A model generated the notes under the pieces. It ran no database searches. It worked only from the letters and a program-made list of their open reading frames with translations, and was not told where the DNA came from. From Scleroderma bovista (Eukaryota; Basidiomycota; Agaricomycetes; Boletales; Sclerodermataceae), in the NCBI GenBank assembly GCA_037178675.1, contig JAYMGJ010000380.1, positions 141,169 through 205,168 of the forward strand: a stretch of DNA of 64,000 nt, in the 5' to 3' direction. Positions within the stretch are counted from its first letter, which is position 1. The number at the start of each line of letters is the position of its first letter. Below are positions 54,235-64,000 of this stretch, one piece after another. A program made the position numbers and the translations under genes.

Positions 54235-57200
54235 AGTCGGCCACAAGTTCTGATGCGTGTCCTAGCTTGGTCGCGATCAACCAAGATGTTTCTTTGTCGG
54301 TACCTTCGTAACCAGCCCATCTAACTAGATAGAGGAGTGGGCATTGGCGTCAATGTTGGTCGAACGTTGAGTTGAGGATCTCCATGATCTCGAACTCGGG
54401 TTTGCCATTGACTTTGATGGGAGGTGGTGGAGGTTGTGACTGATTTGGTATTGTGTTCAGTGTCGCTGGTTCGAGCTGTGAGATGTGGAAGATGGGATGG
54501 ACAGCATGCATAGAGTCAGGGAGGCAGATTGTGAATGATAAGGTGCTGACTTGGGTGATGATTGGGTAGGGACCGAGATTCTTCTTGGAGAGTTTCTTTG
54601 ATGGTCAGGTAGACCTAAAGTACTTGGCCTTGACGAATACTTGATCACCGACTTTGAAATTGGGTGTGGGTGATCTTCTGGTGTCAGCAGGGCCTTGGTA
54701 CTTTTTCTGGGCAGCAGCCATTTCTTCACGTAGGTACTCATGCAGAGAATCTAGGTCAACTGCATATTCCCATGCCTGAGCCGATGAGAGATCGCACTCG
54801 GGGTGCACAGCAAGGTTCGGGTGGTATCCTTTGTTCACAAAGAACGGTGATACGCCAGTAGTAGCGCTAGGGGCATTGTTGTAGGCGAACTTGGCGAGAG
54901 GTAGTAAATCTGACCAATTGTCCTGCTGGTAGTTGCAGTACATCCTGAGGTATTGCTCGAGTGTTTGATTAGCTCACTTGGTCTGTCCATCACCTTCTGG
55001 GTGATAGCCCGAAGTGAAATGTAATTTCATATCTAAGGCCTTACTGAGTGATCAGAAGAAATGGGAGATGAACTCTGAGCCTCGGTCAGACGTTACATGC
55101 GTGGGGACGCCATGCTTAGCGAAGACATGGAGTAGGAAGAGGTGTGCAAGCTCAGGGGAGGTTATTGTATCGTGAGTTGGGATGAATATGGCTTGCTTTG
55201 ATAGTCAGTCAATGACTACTAGTATGGCTGTGAAGCCAGATGAGGATGGGAGTTGCTCGATGAAATCCATCAAGATGGAATTCCATGGTCAGTTGGGGAC
55301 CAGTAGTTGCTTGAACATTCCGTAGGGTCAGTGATGTGGTGTCTTAGCTTGGGCACAGGCCATGCAAGACTTAATGTAGTCCTTTACATAGGTACAAATG
55401 CCTGGCCATGTATATTCACAATGGATGAGCTCTAGAGTGCAGTTCTGACTGAAGTGTCCCAATAGGGGATGGTCATGCTTGTATCTGAGGACACAAAGAT
55501 GTAGGTCATCGTCATCGGCCTCGGGGACATACATACAACCATCGAGACATAGATAACCAGTCTCATCGGTCGACCATCGGGAATTTGATGTGTCCGAGAG
55601 GTGGGCTTTAGCAATGGGATCGGTCAGGAGGTTGGCTAGGATATCAGTGTGGAGATGCTTGATGTCCATGAGTGCACTTGCTCTGAGTACTGGAGTGTGT
55701 AGGTATGTCGCGCGAAGGGAATCAGTGAGCTGTTCAGCCATGAACACTGGTCAGAGGTTCTGTGGATTGACTTGGGCAAAGCCCTTATCCCCCTCTTTGG
55801 GGTAGACGTCCCAGTGTCTAGTCAAGGCATCAGGCTTTGCACCAAGTTTATCAGGCCGGAAACAAATGATCAGATTGAATGAGGAGAGATATTCTAACCA
55901 TCAGGCTTGCTGAGGGGTGAGAACCTTAGAGGTGGAGAAATACTCCAAGTTTTTGTGGTCGGTCATGACATTGATCAGAAAGGCAGGGCCCTCCAGATAA
56001 TGACACCAGGTCTTGAAGGCCTTGAAAATAGTAAGGAGCTCCTTGTTGTGCATATCATAGTTCAGCTCAGGCGCAGTCAGGATGCGAGAGTAGAACACAA
56101 TTGGTTGTATCTCGTCATCTGAAGCTGTGATGGATAGGATACCGGTGATCACGTAGTCTGAAGTGTCGGTCTCAACCATCAGTTGGGCGCCTGGCTGGAA
56201 GTGGGTGAGGATGGGAGCAGTAGTGAAGGCCTCCTTGAGTTGATTGAATGACCATCGGCAGATGTCAGAGAAATCCCAAGGGGCATCTTTCTGTGTCAAC
56301 CAAGTTAGTGGGACCACTATATCGGAGTAATTGAAGATGAATTGATGGTAAAAGTTTGTGAAGCCGAGGAAGGACTGAATGTCCTTCACTTTGCAAGGTT
56401 CGGGCCAATTGCAGATTGTCTTGACTTTGTCTTGTGACATTGTCAAACCATCGGGGGAAAGGAAGTACCCAAGGTACTCCACCGAGTCCAAATGGAACTC
56501 ACACTTTTCGGGTTTGGCATAAAGCTTGTGCTGGCATAGTCGCCGAAGCACTTCCCGAACATGTTTGGTATGGTCCTCCATGTTGTCCAAGTAGACTAAT
56601 ATGTTGTCAAGGTAGACTATGATGCAGACATTGAGCATGTCCACAAAGACCGAGTTGACAAACCACTGAAAGGCTGCAGGGGCGTTGGTGAGACTGAAGG
56701 GCATCACCTGCCACTCATACAAGCCATAGCGAGTCCTGAAGGCAGTTTTCCACTCATCACCTTCAGCAATACGAACCAGGTGGTAAGCATGTCTTAGGTC
56801 GATCTTAGTATAGACCTTTGCCCAACTCGGAGAGTCGAGTAGGTCAGAGATGAGAGGTAGAGGGTACTGATCCTTCTTTGATATTTTGTTGAGTCCTCGG
56901 TAATCGATGCAAAGTCGGAGAGAGCCATCCTTCTTCTTGACGAAGAGGACAGGGGCTGCATGGCAGGATGAGGTCGGACAAATGAAACCAAAGCGTAGGT
57001 TTTCATTGATAAATGCCTGAAGGGTTTTGAGTTTGATGGGGGAGAGAGAGTAGAGTCTACCGGGCGGTAATGGCGCTCCTTCCAGTTCTATCTTGAGGTC
57101 GTGTTCCCAATGAGGCGTGAGTACCGATGCTTTCACCTTGCTAAAGACGTTGGCAAAGTTGTGGTATGCCTTGGGGACAGAGGAGAGGTCAGGAGTAGTG

Positions 57201-57821
57201 TCGACCGACACAGCACAAAAGCTGCCATCAGGCTTCAGCTGAATAGAGAACTGTTGAGAGCCATCAAGCTGGCAAGCCTTCAAAAAGGCTGCAGCGTTGA
57301 TGAGAGTGACAGGAGGTGCACGAAGACTGGGAGCCTGAGGCGAGTCAGTCGGGGAAGGAGACGAGACTGACGTAGCATCGAGTCTCAGCATGCTCGGTGA
57401 GTGCACTACAGGATCGGGGAGTGAGCTCGGGGTTGGCACTTGCTGCGTAGATGTTCTGAACTCAATACTGCTCAATACCCAGTCAATCGACAAATTGTAT
57501 CGGGTGAGCCAGTTATGTCCAAGAACCATCTTACAGTCAGAGTCCAATGGTGTGACATAAAATGTCATCAGGGTGACATTGCCAGAGGGAAAGTGGATGG
57601 GTAGATCGGTCGCTTCGGTGATTATGGTGGTGGTGGTGGTACCATCAAATAGACGGAGAACAATCAGGGATACTGAGTAGCATGAAAGAGTGTTCATATT
57701 GGCAAAAGATGGATCTATGAAACAATGGGTAGACCCCAAATCTACTAATGCAGGAAAGGAAGGCATAGTATGGTCAATGATTGTTACAGAGGGTTGGAGA
57801 GAATTTGGATCGGAAAGAGCG
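54235..57821 (-). pseudogene. GyB-4 pol
   Basis: Domains as in GyB-2: protease LVDLGST (Gly of DSG replaced context) near 57750; reverse transcriptase VYLDNILVYLDN near 56600, so the catalytic YLDD has become YLDN; RNase H; integrase; chromodomain to 54235. Same-position TGA codons as GyB-2 after HH (near 55328), after VID (near 55205) and after HFF (near 55050). The open frame continues into GyC-3 LTR by chance up to 57850. Confidence 0.9.
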
Positions 57822-58200
57822 TGAGACAACCCTAAGGGCAAACAACCCAAAGAACTACCACATGGGACTCTGAGGAGGAATAGGACTAGAGTTCTTAGAG
57901 CGAAAACCCAAAGAGAGCTTGAATGGAGAGCCTGTGCTGGATTGCAATGGTATATATACTATACTACACGTGTCCTGTGCAAGGCTATCCATGAGGCTGT
58001 ATGCTGTACGAGGCAGTGAACACAGCTGCCATCCTGTGATAAGGCTATGCTAATGACATCAAGGGATACAGCATGCACAGCACGAAGCTGTGGTCCAGAC
58101 AGTTCTACAGATAAGATGCACTAGATAAGATACTACCGTACGATAAGATAAGACATCACCTAATCGCAGATTAGATAAGATAAAAAGTTAGACCGTTACA
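57822..58200 (-). repeat. GyC-3 3' LTR
   Basis: 379 bp, minus strand TGTAACGGTC to GTTGTCTCA. At least six TTATC (GATAA) motifs in the first 110 bp, TATATATA box, and ATTTGAGC-like start motif (here ATTCAAGC). Confidence 0.93.
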
Positions 58201-58214
58201 CTACTCCCCCCTTA
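58201..58214 (-). other. GyC-3 polypurine tract
   Basis: Minus strand TAAGGGGGGAGTAG directly before the 3' LTR. Confidence 0.8.
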
Positions 58215-61200
58215 GGTGCAGGATTCCAGACTGCAAAAGGTAGGTTCGCATATGGTAAGATTCTCGGGGATCCAAGTAAATAACAAGTCAAAGTCTGACT
58301 GCACCATACGAAGCTTTTGAGGGGCAAAACAATTTTCCCTATAAAAATGCTCAACTACCAGAGGAGAATTCTTCAAGTTTGACGAGGGTTCCCATGTTCT
58401 TTCATGTTCTTCGTACCCTTTCCAATGTACCAAGTACTGGAGCTGTCATCTATAAATACGAGATGCTACAATATAGTCTACTTCGTATTCTTCATCGCGT
58501 TCTTCGGAAACATGTACCGGTCCAGGCCGGGAAACGGGTTGTCCGGGGAGTGGACCTAAATAAGGTTTGACTCGGGAAACATTCACTACCAGGTGAATCC
58601 GAAGAGTTTTCGGGAGCTTAAGCTTGACCGCATTCAAGGTTACTCAAGTGACCTCATAGGGGCCAATCCATTTTTCCGTAAGCTTCTTGGAAGCACGATT
58701 TAACATACAAAGATTGTCTGTTGAAAGCCAGACTTGCTGACTGACAGTATAATCTGGGGTGGGATTTCTATGCTTATCCGCCTGAAGCTTCATGTTGTGT
58801 TTAGCCTTCTCAGAAGATTCAACAACTTTGTTAAATATGGCAGCAAAGTCCTTAGCCACTGGGGCTATTGTCTGCACTGGCTCTACACCCATGCGCGGGG
58901 AATAACTCCAGGTAATTCCAAATGGGGAATCAGTAGTAACCTCTGAGACTGTGTTGTTCCAGACAAACTGGGAAATCTTGATCCACTTAGCCCAATCGCC
59001 TTGTCGATTGCTAACATAGGTTCAAAGGTACTGGTTGATTTCGCAGTACAACCGCTCCGTTTGTCCATCAGTCTGAGGGTGAAACACCATAGACATCTTG
59101 CGCTTTATGCCTAAGAGTCTGTACAACTCCCCCAGGAAGTTGCTTGCAAAGACCGATCCATGATCAGATATTACGGTGCTGGGAAGTCCATGCTGGCACC
59201 AAATGTGATCTCTAAATAATTCAGCAGTCGAGAGGGCGGTCTCTTCCTTAGTGCATGGCACAAAGACTACCTCCTTGGAGAACCAATCAATGACCACTAG
59301 TATATAGTTATAACCGAGGGATTCTGGCATCTCGGTAAAGTCCATTGTGATGTCAAGCCACAGTCCTTCTGGGACAGGGAGAGGAAGGAGACTTCCAGAA
59401 GTCTTCTGGTTTGAAACCTTTGACTGTTGGCACTTTTGGCAGTGCTTCACATAGGTCTGGATTTGCTCCTTCATCCCTTTCCAGGTATAGTGCTTCCTGA
59501 GCGCATTAAACGTAGCTTTGACACCCTTATGTCCAGCGACAGGTGTGTCATGAAAGTCCGTGATTAGTGACTGGCACTCTTTGTAAGTCTGATCCATAAC
59601 ATTGATCAACTTAATAGATACCGGGTTTAACAAGGTTTGATCCTTGTTATCATCGGAGCTCAAGACGTAATAGTCCGATCACCTACTAAGTGGATCTGCA
59701 ACGTGGATCTGGGTTCCTTTCTTATAAATTAATGAGTAGTTAAAGCACATCATTCACATTTGCCAGCGCACTTGGCGCTTGGAGAGGTTCTGCAACTTTG
59801 TGAAGTATGTTAAGTTATGGTGGTCCATGTAAATCTCAAAGGCATAAGGAGTGGCCTTGAGATAATGGTGCCAGGCTTCTGTTGCTTTTATAATGGCCAG
59901 CATTTCTTTATCGTGAATAGGATAGTTGCGTTCCGGCAGAGTCATAGAGTGCGACATGTACGCTACTGGTCTGAATTTGCCGTCCTCGCACTTAATGGAT
60001 ATCACTCCCCCAACGGCGAACTCAGACGCATCGGTTTTGAGGTGGAATTCATGGTCCTGGTCAGGGTACTGAAGTACTGGTGCACGAGTAAAAGCAGCCT
60101 TCAAGGCTTCAAACGCAGCACGTTCCTTATCACCGAAGTGGAACACAACATCTTTACACGTTAAGTCCGTCAATGGCCTAGCCATGATCGCATGGTCTTT
60201 AATAAAACATCGATAGAAGTTGCCGAGACCTAGGAATGCTCGAACCTGTTTGACATTTGTTGGCTCAGGCCACTTTAAAATATTATTAACCTTTTCAGGG
60301 TCCACCTTTATTCCATCACGTGAGACTATCATTCTGAGGAAGTTGACTTCAGTAACGCGGAAGCGACACTTCTCAGGTTTGACGAATAAGTCATTATCAC
60401 ATAGATGTTTTAAGACCTCAAGCACGATCCTGTCATGCTTGTCCTGATCGTCTGTGTTTGTAAATATCATAAGGTCGTCAATATACACCACGCAGACACC
60501 TGACATATCGTGGAAGATTTCGTTCATCATCTTCTGGAATGTCGCGGGTGAATTACATAGACCGAAATACATAACAACGGGCTCAAAAGCCCCTTTGTAC
60601 GTTACAAACACAGCTTTCCACTCATCGCCTTCCTTGATACAGACATTATTATATCCCCACCGAAGATCCATCTTCGTGAAGAGTTTACATCCTTTCAGCT
60701 TGTCGACAAGCTGGCTGATCAAGGGCAGCGGGTAGTTATTTTTAATGGTCCACTCATTTAAATGACGATAGTCTTGAACCATGCACTTTTTGCCGTCTTT
60801 TTTGGGGACAAAGAAGACAGGGGAAGTCTGAGGGGAGATGGATGGGCAAATATATCCTTTCGCAAGCTGATCGTCAACGAAGTCCTCAACTTCCTTCTGT
60901 TCATCCACCGACAGGGGTATCAAATGCCCTTTCTTAGGTGGGAAGTCTTCCCTGAGATCTATGCCATGATCCCACGGCTTCCTAAGCGGCATGCGTTCAG
61001 ATGACTTCTTCAAGAAGACATCTAAATACTCCCAGTATTCTCGGGGTACAAGCTTCTGGGCCTCCTCGAGGGTTGTCTCATTGATAGCAACCTTTGACTC
61101 GTGAGCCTTTAAAGCCTGAATCTAAGTTTCCTGAGATTCGTTCTGATGTAATAATTTAGCGAAGCGTGTTTCCAAGAGAGACTTGCACTCAGGGGGACAC

Positions 61201-61996
61201 CTAGTTAAATTAACTTGTCCGGTTACCCAATCAATATCGGGGTTATGCTTTCTAAGCCAGGTGTGGCCGAGGATAAGGGGAACCTTTCCAAGGCAAGTGA
61301 CTGCACACCAAAGCTTTTCAGTGTGTTTCCCAATACCGACTGTAAGTAATACATAGTGCATGATATCGCCTTCCTGGTTCCTGGTGCCATCTATGTTAAG
61401 CACTGGAACAGGCTTTACCAGCTTAGATAACTGCAAGTGTCTATCAAGAGCCCAGCTCTTGTCAACAAAGCATCCAGTAGCGCCACTGTCTAGCAGAGCG
61501 TCTACTTCTATAACGTTAAGGGGTCCGCGAATGCGGATGGGTACTGTCACTTCATGTTCCAAGGTGAAGGACCTCCGTAAGTCCAAGAAAGAAACTTCTT
61601 CGGTTCCGGCAGGGCTTTCCGGTTCCTCAGATGCCAAAGGAGAAGAAACAGTAGTATTCAATAGGGAATTAAGCACACTTGATTTATCCTCCAGTGCCGA
61701 GCCCTTTGCAGGGACTCCCTTAGAGGGTTCAGTAATAAATACAGGAGAGTCACTACAGTCCATACTATCTACCGACAAGACAGAGTACTTGTTGAAGGAG
61801 ACAGAAACCGGGGAAACTACAGAAGGTAATTTTTTATGGGTTTTCTGTATTTTACGAGAAAGAAGCGAGATGCGGTATTTATAAATATCCTGTGCTTCAG
61901 GAGACTTAGCACAAGAAAGACAATAGTCCAAAACTCTTACTGCAGCGTCCAGCTCAGACTCAAGAGCGAGGGTGCCCGCTGTGTCCTCACTCTCTA
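58212..61996 (-). pseudogene. GyC-3 pol
   Basis: One continuous frame apart from stops. Protease LLDSGATG near 61490; reverse transcriptase FFVPKKDGKKCMVQDYR and YIDD near 60480; RNase H LKTDASEFAVGG; integrase zinc finger and core (MDFTEMPES, SDHGSVFASNF, HPQTDGQTERL); chromodomain (HWKGYEEHERTWEP) near 58400. Stops: TAG 61122-61124 (tryptophan TGG in GyC-1), then TGA at 59754-59756, 59679-59681, 59022-59024, about 58641 and 58446-58448. The TGA codons fall where relatives have arginine or CGN-derived residues, for example QYL-TY, which is QYLRTY in GyC-1. Confidence 0.93.
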
Positions 61997-62980
61997 ATCT
62001 TTTAAATTCTTGAAATAATCCCTCATTTCAGAGAAGGACATGCCGCGAACAGCGTTGACGCGTTCGTTGTCAGGTTGGGGCTGTACAGCCTGGGTTTGTT
62101 GGGGTTGCCCTCGACATGGGCGACGCGGTTGACAACACTCGCAAGCGATGTGTCCGAACCACTGACAGTTGTAGCATTGGAGCCCTTTACTCCGTTGCTG
62201 GTTTTGCTGCTGAGCAGCGCCGATATCCATTGGGGCGCCAGCGCCCGGCATAACTCCATAAGAGGAGGTCCCACTCCCTTGCTGATAATAGTGGGCGCTG
62301 CCCTGCATATTAATCAGGAAGAGCTCCTGAGCTCTTCCGACAGTTCTGACCGAGGTGGCCAGCTCAGCATAAGTGGTGTGGTCCTTCGCCAGGAGGTACA
62401 CCTGCTGGAGGACCTGCCTCTGTACTGCTCTTTCGAGCAAGTCCCTAGTGTAGGCATTGGGACAGCCACTCTCGATCTTGAGCAACTCAAAAGTTGCGAG
62501 GAAGTCGTCCACTCGCTGACGGGGGCCCTGGCGCAACATTAGCAACTGGGACCTAGCCCAGTCGGCGTTGTTGCCAGGCACAAAAAAGGCAGTTATTTCG
62601 GCCTGCAGAGCGTCCCACGTCGGGTACTCGACTCCTGGACTAAGGTAGTAGTCCAACTTTACCTGGGCCCAATGCCCAGCTTTAGGTCCCTCGAACCTGG
62701 AGAGAATGGCCACCATCATTTCACTATTCCTGGTGAGGAGGCCGCTCCTCTGGTTCATCATGACCCACAACTTCATCTTGCTCCACCAAACTCTGAAGGC
62801 CTGGGGGGAGCCATCATAATTCCCAGGTTCAGCGACAATCTTTTTAGGGGCGCGAGGCGGCGCCGTGGGTGCCCCGGGGGCTTCGGGAGCAAGGCCCTGC
62901 TGTGCATCGGCAAGGGCCTGGATACTGTTTTGCAGGTCGATTTGCCCCTGCGCGAGCTGAAGGAAAATTTTGGAGGGCAT
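61994..62980 (-). pseudogene. GyC-3 gag (open reading frame intact)
   Basis: The start is probably the ATG at 62980 (MPSKIFLQLAQ), matching the gag start region of GyC-1; the frame is open further upstream to 63277. Capsid-like region WDALQAEITAFF and QGPRQRVDDFL; zinc knuckle CYNCQWFGHIACEC near 62150. 328 codons from that start, ending YFKNLKD and TAG at 61994-61996. This is the only gag here without a frame break. I class it with the dead element, but the protein itself could still be made. Confidence 0.88.
62000..62006 (-). other. putative -1 frameshift site TTTAAAA (GyC-3)
   Basis: Conserved heptamer upstream of the gag stop; pol lies in the -1 frame. Confidence 0.6.
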
Positions 62981-63808
62981 CCTGGTGGTGACCCTGCTGT
63001 TGATCCATCGTTTAATATGGGTGATAGCGGGAGTAGGGAGCGCCTCGGGGACGTGCGGGGCAGAGGCAGGAAGTGTGAAACGTATGGCGGCATGTGAGCA
63101 GGAGGGCAGGTTCAGCCTCGATGTAGAAGTGGGGATTGTCGAGGAAGAGGTCTGCAAGATCTTCAATGACGAGACTGTACCAGCGGAAGGAGGTGTTGGT
63201 CTGCTCAATCCTTTTGAAGTCTGCTTCTCTGGCAGCTTCTTGAGCGGGCGTGAGAGGAAGGGGGTAACGGGTATCATAGAAGACTGTCAGGCATCCTGCC
63301 TGATCAAAGGAGTACTCATAGGGATGTATCGTGACTAACTGGTAAGGGTAACATAGACATAAGGTTATATCGGGACTAGATCCCCACAGGTGTTCCAATG
63401 AACTAAGCATAAGATTCTGTTCGCCTGTTGCGCTCGCCAGGTCAGGGCAGTGGCACAGCTATGCAGAGTACAAACGGTCACTGGCTGCAGATCACAGGTC
63501 TACCTCTCCACCGACAGAGGAACTACAGGTAACTATGGCTCAATCTCCTTGCGGGTACAAACCGCGCTTGAACGGGAGCCGCCCTATAGACACCAGGCAC
63601 GACCCTGGGCTGGTGTATGTATGTATGGGAACTAAGTAACATTGAGAGCACAGAGCTACTCGGTGTGACACAAAGTCAATGCTGGCACGAAGCCAAGAGG
63701 GTACTGCTTAATGCTACAGTTCACATTTGTTCTCCTTAAGCCTGGAGTCTGGCTATAGTTGCTCTACTAGGCTGAGCAAGCGCGTGGTAGACAAAGTAAG
63801 ATGGGTAG
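62981..63808 (-). other. GyC-3 leader
   Basis: Matches the leaders of GyC-1 and GyC-2 (for example GATCTGCAGCCA near 63490). No gene seen apart from the upstream extension of the gag frame. Confidence 0.7.
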
Positions 63809-63819
63809 ATTCGAGCTCT
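63809..63819 (-). other. GyC-3 putative self-primer binding site
   Basis: Minus strand AGAGCTCGAAT, two bases past the LTR end. It is the exact complement of ATTCGAGCTCT, which lies in the LTR (plus-strand 63914-63924), about 38 bp after the start of the TATA box. Confidence 0.68.
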
Positions 63820-63821
63820 AG

Positions 63822-64000
63822 TGAGACAACCCTAAGGGCAAACAACCCAAAGAACTACCACATGGGACTCTGAGGAGGAATAGGACTAGAGTTCTTAGAG
63901 CGAAAACCCAAAGAGAGCTCGAATGGAGAGCCTCTGGGTGCTGGATTGCAACGGTATATATACTATACTACACGTGTCCTGTGCAATGCTATCCATGAGG
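63822..64000 (-). repeat. GyC-3 5' LTR (partial)
   Basis: The last 179 bp of the LTR; nearly identical to the corresponding part of 57822-58200 apart from a short CTGGG difference, so the insertion is fairly recent. Confidence 0.92.

Larger units (their letters stand above)
52903..57821 (-). mobile_element. GyB-4: gypsy element lacking LTRs, cut by GyC-3
   Basis: Minus strand: pol from 57821, then the opposite-strand gene, ending at 52903 without purine tract or LTR. The 5' part was separated by GyC-3 and should continue right of the window. Keeps more CpG than GyB-1. Confidence 0.88.
57822..64000 (-). mobile_element. GyC-3: near-full-length chromovirus, 5' LTR cut by window edge
   Basis: 3' LTR 57822-58200, purine tract, pol, gag, leader, primer site, 5' LTR from 63822. 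Inserted in GyB-4 pol; left flank GAGCG (57817-57821) should recur right of the window. Pol has no frameshift or large deletion, only six stops, making it the best preserved gypsy here. Confidence 0.94.

Noticed and set aside
1..64000. CRISPR arrays, operons, Shine-Dalgarno sites or other bacterial features
   Set aside because: None seen; introns, chromodomains and LTR elements show a eukaryotic (fungal) sequence.

Overview
The window looks like a transposon graveyard from a filamentous fungus, most likely a mushroom-forming basidiomycete. The evidence is short (about 50 bp) GT..AG introns, Ty3/gypsy elements with a C-terminal chromodomain, Ty1/copia elements, and a PIF/Harbinger DNA transposon with its usual two genes. 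I see no ordinary host gene I can name; almost every stretch I can classify is mobile DNA. The names used here (Cop, GyB, GyC, TRIM) are local labels.

Layout. 1-5551: Cop-1, a minus-strand copia element running off the left edge. It carries TRIM-1 (671-1244), TRIM-3 (4955-5490) and a TRIM segment (TRIM-2, 4373-4731) fused in at the primer binding site. Cop-1 interrupts the leader of GyC-1 (5552-11211, plus strand). 11349-16067: Cop-2, complete, with LTRs differing at one base and target-site duplication (TSD) CTTCA. 16957-32401: a nested stack. A minus-strand GyB element (GyB-1) has its 3' LTR split twice, first by a Harbinger transposon (17005-22799, itself hit by TRIM-4 at 18556-19091), then by GyB-2 (23277-30496), whose interior is inverted relative to its outer LTRs and which contains a solo GyC LTR. 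32402-38500: pieces of an AT-rich inverted-repeat element, another GyB LTR with a solo LTR inside, and decayed copia and LTR-E fragments. 38516-47696: GyC-2, complete with TSD ACCTC, sitting in one LTR-E copy and holding another LTR-E copy in its own leader. 48616-50106: an element with 136-bp inverted ends and a repetitive core. 52187-52902: inverted-repeat element split by a solo LTR. 52903-57821: GyB-4, cut by GyC-3 (57822-64000, minus strand, runs off the right edge).

Most notable: a 536-bp miniature LTR element (TRIM) whose 175-bp LTRs each contain a cloverleaf-competent, A-box/B-box tRNA-like sequence. It shares its primer binding site with Cop, a site that matches the anticodon half of initiator tRNA-Met. 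This suggests Cop proteins mobilise the TRIM, and the TRIM/Cop mosaic in Cop-1 supports that link.

The two gypsy families instead show 11-nt complementarity between a site just downstream of the LTR TATA box and a site 2 nt past the LTR, as in Tf1-type self-priming. GyB also carries an intron-containing gene with its own TATA box on the opposite strand. Most premature stops are TGA where arginine is expected (CGA to TGA), pointing to CpG-directed mutation as the main cause of inactivation.
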